Below are positions 31,979-42,875 of a stretch of 57,187 nt of DNA, piece by piece. The notes under the pieces are model-generated. The model was not told the origin of the DNA, made no database searches, and saw nothing but the letters and a program-made list of their open reading frames with translations. The stretch's first letter is position 1. Each line of letters opens with the position of its first letter. Source of the DNA: Halanaerobiales bacterium (GTDB lineage: Bacteria > Bacillota > Halanaerobiia > Halanaerobiales > M55B127). The translations under genes were made by a program, and so were the position numbers. The stretch spans positions 1-57,187 of the forward strand of contig JAGXLU010000011.1 in the NCBI GenBank assembly GCA_018334565.1, in the 5' to 3' direction.

Positions 31979-33112
31979 TTAACAACAAGCTTTTGTTATA
32001 ATACCGTCTTTTACCTTAAATAAACAACTGTTACTGCTGTTTTTCTTTTTTAACAACTTAGTTATATCTTCTGTATCAGTAGTTGTGATTAAAGTCTGGA
32101 TTTTATCATCAATTATTGAAAGAAGGGTGTTTCTTCTTTTTTTATCTAATTCAGAAAATACATCATCTAAAAGAAGGACTGGATATTCTCCACTTTCAGA
32201 TTTCATAAGTTCTAATTCCGCTAATTTTAAGCCAAGAGCAACGGTCCTCTGCTGACCCTGGGATCCAAATTTTCTGACATTCATCCCATTAATTTTTAAT
32301 TTTAAATCATCACGGTGTGGACCGGATAAGGTATATCCCCTCTCTAATTCTTCTTTTTGCTTTTCTTTTAATTTCCTTAAAAATATATTTTTAATCTCTT
32401 CTTTTTTATGTTTTTCTTCTATCTTTAAGTTGCAATCATACTCTATGTTTAAATTTTCATTACCAGAAGTCAATTTTCTCTGTGCCAGACGAGCTAGAAT
32501 CTTCAATTTTTTTAATACTTTTAATCTCTTAAATATTATACTTGCACCTTTATCTGCTAACTTATCATTCCAAACTTCTAATAAATCTAAATCCTTTTTT
32601 TCTTTATAATACATCTTCTTTAATAATTTGTTCTTTTGTTTCAAAATATGCTCATATTCTTTCATTAAATGATAATAATAGGAGTTGACCTGAGAAATTT
32701 CCAAGTCTAAAAACTTCCTTCTGTTACTTGGTCCTCCTTTTATAATTTTTAAATCCTCTGGGGAAAAAAGTATTACATTAAGATTTCCTATTAAATCAGA
32801 CATCTTCTCCAGAGGATTATTATTTATTTTTATCAATTTATTTCTATTTTCAATCCTATATGATATTTTAAGATCAAAATTAGTTTTTATGATTTTTAAC
32901 TGGACTAAAGCTCTATCTTTATTCCACTGGATAAGTTCACTATCTTTATTTGTTCGATGGGACTCTGTTGTTGCCATTAGATAAACAGCTTCTAATAAAT
33001 TTGTTTTACCTTGACCATTATTACCTATAAAAAAATTTAAATTTGAATTTAAATTTAAGTATGTATTATCAATATTTCTATAATTTTTTAGAACAATTTT
33101 TTCAATATACAT
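31979..33112 (-). CDS. recF: DNA replication and repair protein RecF
   Basis: 377 residues, SMC-like ATPase. It has Walker A GNNGQGKTNLLEAV near the N terminus, signature LSGPHRDDL, and Walker B VLLLDDVFSELD. It loads RecA at single-strand gaps with RecO and RecR. Gene order dnaN-S4-recF is the usual oriC-proximal arrangement. Confidence 0.97.
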   Translation of the reverse strand: MYIEKIVLKNYRNIDNTYLNLNSNLNFFIGNNGQGKTNLLEAVYLMATTESHRTNKDSELIQWNKDRALVQLKIIKTNFDLKISYRIENRNKLIKINNNPLEKMSDLIGNLNVILFSPEDLKIIKGGPSNRRKFLDLEISQVNSYYYHLMKEYEHILKQKNKLLKKMYYKEKKDLDLLEVWNDKLADKGASIIFKRLKVLKKLKILARLAQRKLTSGNENLNIEYDCNLKIEEKHKKEEIKNIFLRKLKEKQKEELERGYTLSGPHRDDLKLKINGMNVRKFGSQGQQRTVALGLKLAELELMKSESGEYPVLLLDDVFSELDKKRRNTLLSIIDDKIQTLITTTDTEDITKLLKKKNSSNSCLFKVKDGIITKACC

Positions 33113-33116
33113 TTTA

Positions 33117-33332
33117 TTATCCGCTCACTTTTAAAGTCTCCTCAATTCCCATTACATTGACTATATCTCCAGATTTTAGTTTTCTTCCTCTTCTCTTTTC
33201 TATTTTGTTGTTTACTCTAACTTTACCGGTTTGAATTGTTTCTTTTGCTTGACCACCTGTAGAAACAACATTGGCCCATTTTAAAAATTGATCAAGCTTT
33301 ATTGTCTGACTATTTATCTTTACTTTCTCCAT
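33117..33332 (-). CDS. S4-domain RNA-binding protein (YaaA type)
   Basis: 71 residues consisting of one S4 RNA-binding domain (IKLDQFLKWANVVSTGGQAK, VRVNNKIEKRRGRKLKSGDIV). The Bacillus homologue between dnaN and recF is linked to 50S ribosome assembly. It is four bases from recF and probably co-translated. Confidence 0.92.
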   Translation of the reverse strand: MEKVKINSQTIKLDQFLKWANVVSTGGQAKETIQTGKVRVNNKIEKRRGRKLKSGDIVNVMGIEETLKVSG

Positions 33333-33351
33333 TTTTATATTTTACTCTCCT

Positions 33352-34476
33352 TTATTCATTTTCTTGATTACCAGGTCTAATAGGCATTATCAAGTATATA
33401 TAATCTTCATTTTCTTTTTCTTTTTTTCTAATTACAAATGGATTTAATGCTCCAATGAGATCCAAATAAATTTCCCCCTCCAATACATTAAGAACATCGA
33501 GTAAATATGAAGCATCTATACTTATTTTATGATTTTCTCCTTCTAGTTGAATTGGAACTTCTTCATGTGCACTACCGATATCTGATGATTCTGATTCAAT
33601 CACTAATTTATTATCCATACTCTTTAAATTCACTATATTAGAATCATTTCTGGCAATTAAAGAAGCTCTTTTTACAGCTGACTGTAAATAATCTTTTTTT
33701 ACGATGATTCTACTTTTTCTTTTATCAGGAATAACCTGTTCATAATTAGGAAAATCACCTTCAATCAATCTTGATACTACCATAATATCATTAAAATTGA
33801 AACTAATGTAATTATCATTGACTTTTATTTTTACAGTACCTTCTTCTGGTAACAAATTACTTAGCTCTTTAACGGTAATCCCTGGAATAATAACATCTAG
33901 CTTTTCTTCTATATTATTCTCATTATCAACTTTAGTATAAGCAAGTCTGTATTTGTTTGTAGCCACCATCCTAGTTTTTTCATTTTCTATTACCATAAGA
34001 ATTCCCGTTAATACTGGTTGAGATTGGTCGCTTGAGATTGAAAATTTTACTTCATCGATAATTCTTTTGAGTTTTCCTGCCGGCATTTCTAATTCAATCG
34101 GTATACTCACATCAGGTAATTCAGGATATTCTTCTGGATTAAAACCATTTATAAAGAAGTCTGAGTTCTCACAATTGACTTCTGCTCGGTATTTTTCTAA
34201 ATCTGCTGTAAATTCAATTTTTTCGTCAGATAATTCTCTAACAATATTTTTTAGTTGTACTGCGGGCAATACAATTTCTCCTTCTTTTTTTATCTCGGCT
34301 GGAATCCAGTTTTCAATTCCAATCTCTAAATTAGTACCCATCAGATGAATACCTTTTTCTTTGTTTGCTTCAAGTTTTAATCCCTTCAATATAGGCATTG
34401 TATTACTTGAGGCACAGGCATTAACTATAACATTAAGGCTCTGATAAAGATCTTTCTTGTCAATTTTGAAGTTCAT
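33352..34476 (-). CDS. dnaN: DNA polymerase III sliding clamp
   Basis: 374 residues, three repeats of the clamp fold, ending YLIMPIRPGNQ as is typical. It encircles DNA and tethers polymerase. It follows dnaA after a 250-base spacer and begins the dnaN-recF-gyr string. Confidence 0.97.
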   Translation of the reverse strand: MNFKIDKKDLYQSLNVIVNACASSNTMPILKGLKLEANKEKGIHLMGTNLEIGIENWIPAEIKKEGEIVLPAVQLKNIVRELSDEKIEFTADLEKYRAEVNCENSDFFINGFNPEEYPELPDVSIPIELEMPAGKLKRIIDEVKFSISSDQSQPVLTGILMVIENEKTRMVATNKYRLAYTKVDNENNIEEKLDVIIPGITVKELSNLLPEEGTVKIKVNDNYISFNFNDIMVVSRLIEGDFPNYEQVIPDKRKSRIIVKKDYLQSAVKRASLIARNDSNIVNLKSMDNKLVIESESSDIGSAHEEVPIQLEGENHKISIDASYLLDVLNVLEGEIYLDLIGALNPFVIRKKEKENEDYIYLIMPIRPGNQENE

Positions 34477-34726
34477 CAGCTAACCTCCTTTTTTAGATAG
34501 TTGTTAACAAAAAATATAGAGTTTTATTTATTTATTTATTTATTTAAACTAGTAGTAATAGTAGTAGGGAGTGTGGATTTGTGAATAAGTACGTTGAAAG
34601 CCGTTATTTATTACTTAAGGTATGTAGATAAGTTGTACATAAAGCTTGAATAGTTATAAACATATTAACATATTAAATTTATTAACAATTGTTCCACAAA
34701 ATATTAACTAATTTATTAACATTTTT
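34477..34726. other. dnaA-dnaN spacer
   Basis: 250 AT-rich bases. Contains six tandem TTTA units (34523-34546), a run of AGTAGTA repeats next to it, and one DnaA-box-like TGTGAATAA (34580-34588). It could be the second lobe of a bipartite origin, but there are far fewer boxes than upstream of dnaA. Confidence 0.45.
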
Positions 34727-36118
34727 TTAAGCATTATTTATTCTTGCTATTATTTTGTTGGTTACTTTGGCGAATTCCTGATCTTCCTCTATCCTCTTTT
34801 CTATTTTATTATAAGCATGGATTACTGTAGTATGATCCCTGCCCCCAAATTCTTCACCGATATGAGGGAGCGATAAATCGGTAAGCTCTCTGGATAAATA
34901 CATTGCAATTTGTCTGGGGAAAGCAATTTTTTGTGTTCTTTTTTTGGAGGTCATATCTTCTTTTTTTAAATTATAATAATCCACGATGATATTTTTAATC
35001 AAAGCAATATTTATTTCTTTTGGTTCCTCATTTTCTATAATGAGGTCCTGGAGGGCTTTCTCTGCCAAGTCAATATCTATTTCCTTATCTACTAGAGAAG
35101 AATATGCGATTACCTTAATAAGAGCACCTTCTAATTCCCTAATATTAGATTGAATATTATCAGCTATGTAAATAACAACTTCGTTGGGAATTTTTAAATT
35201 CTCCAAATCTGCTTTTTTTCTAAGTATTGCTATCCGCGTTTCCAAATCTGGTTTTTGAATATCTGTTATTAAACCCCATTCAAACCGCGATCTTAATCGC
35301 TCTTCTAAAGTTGGAATTTCTTTTGGGGGTCTATCACTTGAAATAATTAGCTGCCTGTTAGATTCATGTAAAGAATTAAAAGTATGAAAAAACTCTTCTT
35401 GAGTTCTTTCCTTATTAGCTAAAAACTGAATATCATCTACCAGTAAAATATCTATGTTCCTATATTTATTTCTAAAAGATGATGTTCTATCATCTTTGAT
35501 GGCATTTATTAATTCATTTGTAAATGTTTCGGAAGAAACATATACTACTTTATTGTCAGGATTATGTTTTAATATATAATGGGCAATAGCCTGCATTAAA
35601 TGTGTTTTACCCAGTCCAACATCTCCATATAAAAAAAGTGGATTATATGCTTTTGCAGGTGCTTCTGCAACAGCCAGAGCCGCCGCATGAGCAAATCTAT
35701 TTCCATTCCCTACTACAAATGAATCAAAAGAATATTTAGGATTTAAATTTTTATTTATATTATATTCTTTCTTTTTTTCTTTTTCTAATTTCTTTTCAGG
35801 GTTTTCTTTTTCATATTGTTTAGTGTTTTTTCCTTCTTTTTTTTCTTTGTCTTTTAGATCCTCTTCGGTATAAAATCTACATTTTAAGTTTGTATCGGTT
35901 AAATTTTGGATAACATTTGTGATTAATTGATTATATCTGGTTTCTATCCAGTCCTTTATAAAATCATTGGGAACTTTGATTAGTAAAATATTATCTTGCA
36001 TATCAACTGGTTTTGTATTTGAAAACCACGTTTTAAAACTGGGATTACTCAATTTATCTTTTATTTCATTTAGAGTTTGGTTCCAAATATGTTCCATTTC
36101 TTCTTGAGAAATTGCCAT
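34727..36118 (-). CDS. dnaA: Chromosomal replication initiator DnaA
   Basis: 463 residues. Domain I (about 1-85) binds helicase partners, and domain II is a Lys/Glu-rich linker (about 88-125). The AAA+ domain III has Walker [14 protein letters not shown] and Walker [11 protein letters not shown]. Domain IV has the DNA-binding [15 protein letters not shown]. It binds the boxes at 36167-36601. RBS AGGAGGT precedes the ATG. Confidence 0.98.
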   Translation of the reverse strand: MAISQEEMEHIWNQTLNEIKDKLSNPSFKTWFSNTKPVDMQDNILLIKVPNDFIKDWIETRYNQLITNVIQNLTDTNLKCRFYTEEDLKDKEKKEGKNTKQYEKENPEKKLEKEKKKEYNINKNLNPKYSFDSFVVGNGNRFAHAAALAVAEAPAKAYNPLFLYGDVGLGKTHLMQAIAHYILKHNPDNKVVYVSSETFTNELINAIKDDRTSSFRNKYRNIDILLVDDIQFLANKERTQEEFFHTFNSLHESNRQLIISSDRPPKEIPTLEERLRSRFEWGLITDIQKPDLETRIAILRKKADLENLKIPNEVVIYIADNIQSNIRELEGALIKVIAYSSLVDKEIDIDLAEKALQDLIIENEEPKEINIALIKNIIVDYYNLKKEDMTSKKRTQKIAFPRQIAMYLSRELTDLSLPHIGEEFGGRDHTTVIHAYNKIEKRIEEDQEFAKVTNKIIARINNA

Positions 36119-36620
36119 TTACATACCTCCTGTGTCAATCAAGCAAATAATGTATAATCACAATAGTTATCCCCAAAAACATCTGATAAAGGGTAGTTAT
36201 CAACAGTTTTGTGGATAAGTTGCCCTCTTATCCACAGGTTTAAGTTCTTTGTGATTAGCTAAATAAAAGTAAACATAACTATTTTTGAAAAAAATCTGTT
36301 TAAAACCACAATAAGATTTCCACAAAAAATAATAAAAAGAACAATAATTTCAATAATTGTCAACATTATGTTAATAGATGTGGATAATAATGTGGATAAT
36401 CAAGTTAATTGTGGATAGAACAGCAATTAGATGTTGATAAATTAATTAACAGTGGTTATAATTCTTGTAAAATTATTTAATTGAAGTTATAATAGTAATT
36501 ACAGAAATAGCTCAGATAATTACTTATTGTCAATCATTATTATTTTAACAGATTATTAACAATTATTCAACAAGAATTAGCGGCTTGAAAGTTGTGGATA
36601 AAGAGAATAAGCAATTCCTA
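36119..36620. other. Replication origin region (oriC)
   Basis: The 640-base gap between divergent dnaA and rnpA holds a cluster of DnaA boxes in both orientations. Perfect TTATCCACA matches are at 36210-36218, 36228-36236, 36379-36387, 36391-36399 and 36593-36601. One-mismatch boxes are at 36167-36175, 36197-36205, 36410-36418 and 36432-36440. The surrounding sequence is very AT-rich and would melt easily. Gene orientation diverges on both sides, as expected at an origin. Confidence 0.9.
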
Positions 36621-36671
36621 ATTTTAAAAACATCTCAGGTCTCTTTTATTAGGGGGCTGTTACAAAAATTC

Positions 36672-36700
36672 TTGACTCTAGTAGTTAAATAACATATAAT
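36672..36700 (+). promoter_or_regulatory. Promoter of the rnpA operon
   Basis: TTGACT (36672-36677), 17-base spacer, TATAAT (36695-36700). A near-perfect sigma-A promoter 60 bases before rnpA, leaving no room for rpmH between promoter and rnpA. Confidence 0.85.
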
Positions 36701-36762
36701 TTAAACCGTATGAGAGTTGATATTATATTTTTTTCTTAAACTTATTCTTAGGAGGAAAGTAT

Positions 36763-37095
36763 TTGGAAACCCTCAAGAAAAAAAAGGATTTTGATAAGGT
36801 ATTTAATGATGGAGACTCTAGAGCTTCAAGATATTTTGTTTTATATTGGAAGCCAAATACCAGGGAGCAGAACCGCTATGGTTTTTCGATCAATAAAAGA
36901 GTAGGAAAAGCAGTAGTTAGAAATAAATTAAGAAGGCGATTGAAGGAAATAATTAGAAACAGGCTGAATACAGGACATTTGGGGTTTTATGATATTGTTA
37001 TTATAGCCCGTAAACCTGTAATTAGTTTGGACTTTCATGAAATCCAGGACGAGCTGCATAGATTATTTAAAAGAACGGGATTAATTGAGAAATAA
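36763..37095 (+). CDS. rnpA: Ribonuclease P protein component
   Basis: 110 residues from a TTG start with a strong RBS (AGGAGG). The RNP motif (RVGKAVVRNKLRRRLKEIIR) is clear. It binds P RNA and helps mature the 5' ends of tRNAs. It is the first gene of its transcript here; rpmH, which normally precedes it, is absent. Confidence 0.96.
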   Translation: METLKKKKDFDKVFNDGDSRASRYFVLYWKPNTREQNRYGFSINKRVGKAVVRNKLRRRLKEIIRNRLNTGHLGFYDIVIIARKPVISLDFHEIQDELHRLFKRTGLIEK

Positions 37096-37110
37096 AGGAA
37101 GTGTATTAAA

Positions 37111-37320
37111 ATGAACAGGATAATTTTATGGATTATTAGATTGTATCAGAAGACAATTTCTCCCTGGACGCCACGGACCTGTAGGTTTTATCCAACCTGT
37201 TCTGTATATTCTTATCAAGCAGTAAAAAAATACGGTGTACTAAAAGGTGGATTAAAAAGTGTTAAAAGGATTGCAAGATGTCACCCCTTTAATCCAGGTG
37301 GCTATGATCCACTTAAATAA
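37111..37320 (+). CDS. yidD: Membrane protein insertion efficiency factor YidD
   Basis: 69 residues. [20 protein letters not shown] and [15 protein letters not shown] are the family signatures. A small amphipathic protein that assists YidC-dependent insertion. Tight operon with rnpA and yidC. Confidence 0.95.
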   Translation: MNRIILWIIRLYQKTISPWTPRTCRFYPTCSVYSYQAVKKYGVLKGGLKSVKRIARCHPFNPGGYDPLK

Positions 37321-37339
37321 TAATTAGGAGGAAAGAATT

Positions 37340-37990
37340 ATGTTTGGATGGTTAATAAATGGAATAGTTGAGGCCTTACAATTTTTAAATGGAATAGTAC
37401 ATAATTATGGTGTTACTATTATCCTATTTACATTGATAATAAAGCTATTATTATATCCCTTAACTGCAAAACAAACTAAGTCCATGAAGGCTATGCAAGA
37501 TTTGCAGCCCGAGATGGATAAAATCAAGAAGAAAAATAAAGATAATAAAGAAAAACAACAGGAAGAAATGATGGAATTATATAAAAATAATAATGTAAAT
37601 CCAGCAGCAGGTTGTCTGCCTATGATACTACAGCTAGCGATACTTATTCCTCTATATAGAGCAATTTTAAGTTTAAGTGATATACTAACAGAAGAGTCCT
37701 TTTTATGGATAGGTACTTTAACCAGTGGATCTTTAGCGGAGCCTGATGTTGCTATTGTTTTAGTAAATGCTGTAGCCATGATTGGTCAAACTTATGTAAC
37801 TCAAAAGATGCAATCTGGCGGTAATTCTAAAAATAATATGATCATGTGGATTATGCCCGCTTTTATTATCTTCATTGGTTTTCAGCTACCCTCGGGTATC
37901 TTATTATATTGGTTTACTTCTACAGTCTTCACAGCAATACAGCAATATGTAATATCTCAAGAACCTTTAAATAAGGAGGTTGCTGAATAA
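37340..37990 (+). CDS. yidC: Membrane protein insertase YidC/SpoIIIJ
   Basis: 216 residues with about five membrane helices: short YidC type without the large extracytoplasmic domain. The cytoplasmic hairpin (MKAMQDLQPEMDKIKKKNKD) and NPAAGCLPMILQLAILIPLY are typical. It inserts membrane proteins, alone or with Sec. There is no lipobox cysteine near the start, unlike Bacillus SpoIIIJ. Confidence 0.95.
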   Translation: MFGWLINGIVEALQFLNGIVHNYGVTIILFTLIIKLLLYPLTAKQTKSMKAMQDLQPEMDKIKKKNKDNKEKQQEEMMELYKNNNVNPAAGCLPMILQLAILIPLYRAILSLSDILTEESFLWIGTLTSGSLAEPDVAIVLVNAVAMIGQTYVTQKMQSGGNSKNNMIMWIMPAFIIFIGFQLPSGILLYWFTSTVFTAIQQYVISQEPLNKEVAE

Positions 37991-37992
37991 TA

Positions 37993-38622
37993 ATGAAGAA
38001 AAAGTTATATAAAGCCAAATCAGTCAACGAAGCAATCAAAAAAGGGCTCAAAGATATGGATATAGATCGAAATCAGGCTGAAATAAATATTATTGAACAG
38101 GGCAATAAAGGTTTTTTAGGACTTATCGGCAAAAAAAAGGCAGAAATAGAAATTATAGTTGAAGATGATCCTGTCACAAAGGGTAAAGATTTCTTAGAAA
38201 ACTTATTTAGTAAAACCAATATAGATGTTGATATAGAAGTAAAAGAAGCTGAGACCAATCAGGAACAGGTTGTTTATGATCTGCATTCACCTGATTTGGG
38301 TATTGTAATAGGGCGCCGGGGTGAAACCCTTGATGCCCTACAGTATTTAACATCTCTGGTTGTTAATAAGAATACAGAGCAGTATTATCGAATTATTATA
38401 GATGCTGAAGGATATAGAGATAGACGGGAAAAAACCCTGGAAAGATTGGCTCATAAACTAGCTCAGAAAGCCGTTAAAAAGGGCAGAAAAGTTGTTTTAG
38501 AACCGATGCCGCCACATGAACGCAGAATAATTCATATCACCTTAAAAAAAGATTCCAGAGTAAAATCATATAGTGAAGGTGAAGAGCCATTTAGAAAGGT
38601 TATGATTGAAACAATAGATTAA
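37993..38622 (+). CDS. jag: RNA-binding protein Jag (KhpB)
   Basis: 209 residues: N-terminal Jag domain (KAKSVNEAIKKGLKDMDI), KH domain (GIVIGRRGETLDALQYL), and R3H domain (MPPHERRIIHITLKKD). It binds RNA and is always coupled to yidC. Overlap-level spacing with yidC. Confidence 0.95.
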   Translation: MKKKLYKAKSVNEAIKKGLKDMDIDRNQAEINIIEQGNKGFLGLIGKKKAEIEIIVEDDPVTKGKDFLENLFSKTNIDVDIEVKEAETNQEQVVYDLHSPDLGIVIGRRGETLDALQYLTSLVVNKNTEQYYRIIIDAEGYRDRREKTLERLAHKLAQKAVKKGRKVVLEPMPPHERRIIHITLKKDSRVKSYSEGEEPFRKVMIETID

Positions 38623-38673
38623 ATTACTTAATTAGTTATAACAGTAATGATAATGACTATTATATTAAATTTC

Positions 38674-38706
38674 CCCAGTAGGTGGTCCTGCTGGGTTTAA
38701 TATTTT
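38674..38706 (+). terminator. Terminator between jag and mnmE
   Basis: CCCAGTAGG and CCTGCTGGG form a 9-bp stem with one G-T pair and a TGGT loop, followed by TTTAATATTTT. Confidence 0.75.
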
Positions 38707-38722
38707 AAAGGGGGTTAAAAAA

Positions 38723-40114
38723 ATGAACAATTTAAAAGAGGATACTATTGCTGCAATAGCAACTCCCTTTGGTACTTCTGGTACAGGGAAAGTTCGCATT
38801 AGTGGGCCACAAGCTATTGATATTTCATCAAAAGTGTTTGAAGCATCTTCGTGTATTGATCTTAAAAATGCAGATTCTCATACTGCTCATCATGGTTATA
38901 TAGTTGATAATAAAAGCGGAGAAACTCTTGATGAAGTATTAGCTATTGTTATGATCAGTCCCCGGTCATTTACAGGGGAAAATGTGGTTGAATTCGATTG
39001 TCACGGGGGCATGGTGCCTTTAGAATCTGTTTTAGAAGTAGTATTAAAACAGGGAGCAAGAATGGCGGAACCGGGTGAATTTTCACGCCGAGCTTTTATG
39101 AATAATAAATTAGATATGGCTCAGGCGGAGGCAATTATTGATATAATAAATTCGAAAACTGAAAAAAGCCTAACTATAGCTGTAGAACAGTTAAAAGGTG
39201 GATTATCACAAAAGGTCAATGAAATCAAAGAGAAAGTAGTTACACTTCTTGCTCATTTAGAGGCCTCGATTGATTTTCCGGAAGATGAAATAAAGGGTTT
39301 TTCCTTTAATCAATTAAAAGAACGGATAGATAGCATTGAAAAACCTATTAAAAGACTTATTAAAACGGCCAAACAGGGGAAATTATATCAGGAAGGTATT
39401 AAAACAGTGATAGTTGGAAAGCCAAATGTCGGCAAGTCAAGTTTATTAAACTATTTGTTGCAGGAAAACAGGGCTATAGTTACTGATATACCTGGTACAA
39501 CACGTGATGTTATTGAAGAGTATATTAATTTAAATGGTATTCCCCTTAAGATTATCGACACGGCTGGTGTGCGTGAATCAGAAAATCTTGTTGAGCAAAT
39601 AGGTGTTAAAAAAACAAGGGATTCTCTCAAAAAAGCAGATCTAGTTCTGATGATGCTTGATGTCAGCCAGGGTTTGACCGAAGAAGATATTAAAGTATAT
39701 GAATTAATAAAAAAACAGCCAACTATTGTAGTGGTTAATAAGACAGATTTAGAAAAACAAATTAACTTAGATAGAACAGAAAAGAAATTTAAGGAACACC
39801 CGCTTCTCTATATATCGGTAAAAGAAGAAGAAGGTCTAGAAGAATTAAAAAATACTATTTTAGAAGAAATTTTACATGATAATATAAATGTAGAAAATGA
39901 TATTATGGTTACTAAGGTTAGACACCGGGAGGCTTTAAATAATGCCCATGATTCAATAAAAAAAGTAAAAAAATCCTTCAACAATGGTGTGCCAGTAGAT
40001 TTTTTAACCATTGACTTAAAAGATGTATTATTCTACCTGGGTACTATAACCGGTGAAACTGTGACAGATGATATTATTGATCAAATATTTAGTGATTTTT
40101 GTTTAGGTAAATAA
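38723..40114 (+). CDS. mnmE: tRNA modification GTPase MnmE
   Basis: 463 residues. The tetrahydrofolate-binding N domain is followed by a helical domain with an inserted G domain ([32 protein letters not shown]). The C terminus ends CLGK with the catalytic cysteine. With MnmG it builds the cmnm5 modification at wobble uridine 34. Confidence 0.97.
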   Translation: MNNLKEDTIAAIATPFGTSGTGKVRISGPQAIDISSKVFEASSCIDLKNADSHTAHHGYIVDNKSGETLDEVLAIVMISPRSFTGENVVEFDCHGGMVPLESVLEVVLKQGARMAEPGEFSRRAFMNNKLDMAQAEAIIDIINSKTEKSLTIAVEQLKGGLSQKVNEIKEKVVTLLAHLEASIDFPEDEIKGFSFNQLKERIDSIEKPIKRLIKTAKQGKLYQEGIKTVIVGKPNVGKSSLLNYLLQENRAIVTDIPGTTRDVIEEYINLNGIPLKIIDTAGVRESENLVEQIGVKKTRDSLKKADLVLMMLDVSQGLTEEDIKVYELIKKQPTIVVVNKTDLEKQINLDRTEKKFKEHPLLYISVKEEEGLEELKNTILEEILHDNINVENDIMVTKVRHREALNNAHDSIKKVKKSFNNGVPVDFLTIDLKDVLFYLGTITGETVTDDIIDQIFSDFCLGK

Positions 40115-40133
40115 TGAGGAGTGTTGTAAAAAA

Positions 40134-42041
40134 ATGGCAAAAGATTATAATTATAATAAAGTGTTTAAAAAAAAATATGATATCATAGTTATTGGAGCCG
40201 GGCATGCAGGTTGTGAGGCCTCTCTGGCACCAGCCAGAATGGGCTTTGATGTACTTACTATGACAGTCAACCTTGACCATGTGGCTTTTATGCCCTGTAA
40301 TCCATCCCTGGGTGGCCCTGGTAAAGGGCATATAGTAAGAGAGATAGATGCTCTGGGTGGTGAGATGGCTATTAATATGGATGAAACTATGATTCAAATA
40401 AGGATGTTGAACACGACAAAAGGGCCGGCAGTACATGGTTTAAGGGGGCAGGCAGACAAAAAAAAGTACCACCAGAGGATGAAACAGATTTTAGAAGAAA
40501 AGAAAAATGTGGATTTAAAACAGGAAATTGCAGAAGAGCTAGTTGTCAAGGATGGTAAAATCAAGGGAGTTATTACCAAAACTGGTATATTATTCAAAGC
40601 TAAAAAAGTGGTAATTACTACCGGCACCTTTCTTCAAGGTAAAGTCATTATTGGGGAAGCAACCTTTAATGCTGGTCCCAACCAGCAATATCCAGCTAAT
40701 GAGTTATCAAAATCACTGGTAAATATTGGATTAAATTTACGTAGATTTAAAACAGGGACCCCTCCCAGAATCAATAGACGTAGTATTGATTTTTCTAAGA
40801 TGCATGAACAAAAGGGTGAACAAGGTTTAACTTTTTCTTTTGATTCACCCCCTTTTGAACGTGAACAGGTTTCCTGTTATTTAACCTATACAAATTCAAA
40901 AACACATAAAATAATTCAAGAAAATAAGATGCGGACTCCTCTATTCAGTGGCATCATAGATGGTGTAGGTCCTAGATATTGTCCTTCTATTGAAGATAAA
41001 GTAGTAAGATTTCCCGATAAAGAAAGGCATCAAATATTTTTGGAACCGGAGGGAGAATTAACCGGGGAGTATTATGTATCAGGCCTATCAACAAGTTTAC
41101 CTGAAGATATACAGTATGAGATCTTAAATACAATTCCTGGTTTAAAGAAGGCTGAAATCATGAGAGCAGGATATGCTATTGAATATGACTGTCTTGACCC
41201 AAATGATTTAGAACTGAGTCTCCAGACAAAAAAAATAAGCGGGCTCTATTCGGCCGGACAAATTAATGGGACTTCTGGATATGAGGAAGCAGCTGGACAG
41301 GGCCTTATAGCAGGTATTAATGCCGCTTTATCATTACAGAATAAGGATCCGTTGATTTTAGATAGATCTCAAGCATATATTGGTGTTCTAATTGATGAAC
41401 TTGTAACTAAAGGTACGGATGAACCATACAGAATGATGACTTCCAGGGCAGAATATAGATTGATCTTAAGACAGGATAATGCTGATTTGAGGTTGAAAGG
41501 CATCGGATATAAGTTGGGATTGATCTCTGAGGATAGATATCAAAAATTTTTAGAGAAAAAGAAAGATATTGAGAGGACTTTAAAGTTTCTCAGAAATTAT
41601 CAGGTTACCCCAACACCAGAAAACAAAAAACGGTTAAAAAAACTGGGGAGCGGAGCACTTAAAAAACCTGTTGTCCTTGCCAAACTATTAAAAAGGCCGG
41701 AATTAGAATATGAAGATTTAAAATATTTTGCATCAGAGTTGCCAGATGTAGATCAAGAGATTAAGGAGCAGGTTAGTATTCAGACCAAGTATCAAGGTTA
41801 TATAGATCGCCAAACGTCCCAAATAGAACAATTCAAGAAAATGGAAGACAGGATTATACCGCAAAGTATCAATTACAGTAATTTAGAGAATCTAAGATTA
41901 GAGGCTAGAGAAAAGTTAAAAAAAATAAAGCCACGTTCATTAGGACAGGCTTCCAGAATATCAGGGGTCTCTCCTGCTGATATTTCGGTATTAATGATAT
42001 ATATAGAGCAACAAGAAAGAGAGAAAGATGATGAATTCTAA
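40134..42041 (+). CDS. mnmG: tRNA uridine 5-carboxymethylaminomethyl modification enzyme MnmG
   Basis: 635 residues, FAD protein. The N-terminal dinucleotide loop is [19 protein letters not shown], and the family signatures [17 protein letters not shown] and [18 protein letters not shown] are present. Partner of MnmE, 20 bases upstream. Its 3' end overlaps rsmG by 14 bases. Confidence 0.97.
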   Translation: MAKDYNYNKVFKKKYDIIVIGAGHAGCEASLAPARMGFDVLTMTVNLDHVAFMPCNPSLGGPGKGHIVREIDALGGEMAINMDETMIQIRMLNTTKGPAVHGLRGQADKKKYHQRMKQILEEKKNVDLKQEIAEELVVKDGKIKGVITKTGILFKAKKVVITTGTFLQGKVIIGEATFNAGPNQQYPANELSKSLVNIGLNLRRFKTGTPPRINRRSIDFSKMHEQKGEQGLTFSFDSPPFEREQVSCYLTYTNSKTHKIIQENKMRTPLFSGIIDGVGPRYCPSIEDKVVRFPDKERHQIFLEPEGELTGEYYVSGLSTSLPEDIQYEILNTIPGLKKAEIMRAGYAIEYDCLDPNDLELSLQTKKISGLYSAGQINGTSGYEEAAGQGLIAGINAALSLQNKDPLILDRSQAYIGVLIDELVTKGTDEPYRMMTSRAEYRLILRQDNADLRLKGIGYKLGLISEDRYQKFLEKKKDIERTLKFLRNYQVTPTPENKKRLKKLGSGALKKPVVLAKLLKRPELEYEDLKYFASELPDVDQEIKEQVSIQTKYQGYIDRQTSQIEQFKKMEDRIIPQSINYSNLENLRLEAREKLKKIKPRSLGQASRISGVSPADISVLMIYIEQQEREKDDEF

Positions 42042-42753
42042 GGAGCTAAAGCAATTTATTAATGATGGATTTAGTAAACTAAATATCAATTTGCGGCAGA
42101 AACAGATAGAAAATTTTTATAATTACCTCAAATTTTTGATTGCTGAAAACAAGAAATATAATTTAACTTCTATTATTGATCCGAAGAAGATTATCACACT
42201 TCATTTTTTTGATTCAGCCGGATTATTTTTAAATAATGATATTAAAGGCAAGGTTATTGATATTGGTACCGGGGCCGGCTTCCCCGGTTTTGTTTTGAAA
42301 ATAGTTAGGCCGAATATTGCGATAACCTTAGTAGAATCAAGCTTAAAAAAGGTGAATTTTTTGAAAATGCTACAAATAGAGCTAGATTTATATGATAATA
42401 TTAAAGTAATACACAAACGGGCTGAAAGTCTTGGGCATGATAAAGATTATAGGGAAAGATATGATTTTGTTTGTTCCAGGGCGGTTGCACCTTTAAATGT
42501 CTTGTTAGAATATACAGCTCCTCTTTGCAAAAAGGCAGGATTAATATTATTATATAAGGGTCCTGCTTATAAAAAAGAACTTAATGGAGCCCAAAAAGCG
42601 ATTAATTTATTAAATCTTAGATTAAAAAATATATATAAAATTGATATCCCTTTTTTAGAAAAAGAAAGAGAGATTTTAACTTTTGAAAGGCAGGGTTTAT
42701 TAGCAGATAGATATCCCAGGCGGCCAGGAATTCCCAAAAAAAGGCCTCTCTAG
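42028..42753 (+). CDS. rsmG: 16S rRNA 7-methylguanosine methyltransferase RsmG
   Basis: 241 residues. SAM-binding motif [10 protein letters not shown] and the conserved [10 protein letters not shown] are present. It methylates G527 of 16S rRNA. The start overlaps mnmG; two ATGs in tandem are possible. Confidence 0.96.
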   Translation: MMNSKELKQFINDGFSKLNINLRQKQIENFYNYLKFLIAENKKYNLTSIIDPKKIITLHFFDSAGLFLNNDIKGKVIDIGTGAGFPGFVLKIVRPNIAITLVESSLKKVNFLKMLQIELDLYDNIKVIHKRAESLGHDKDYRERYDFVCSRAVAPLNVLLEYTAPLCKKAGLILLYKGPAYKKELNGAQKAINLLNLRLKNIYKIDIPFLEKEREILTFERQGLLADRYPRRPGIPKKRPL

Positions 42754-42875
42754 GCAGGAAAGTCATTGATTATAAAGAATATTTTAATAAGAAATATAAA
42801 TATAGAAGATAAGAAAATTTGTTGTTAGTAATCATAAGAATAGTAATAGGTTCAAACTGATAAGGGGGTGTTTAC

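Noticed and set aside
34523-34566. Short tandem repeats as a possible CRISPR or minisatellite
   Set aside because: Units are only 3-4 bases and there are no spacers. Simple AT-rich repeats near dnaA are expected.
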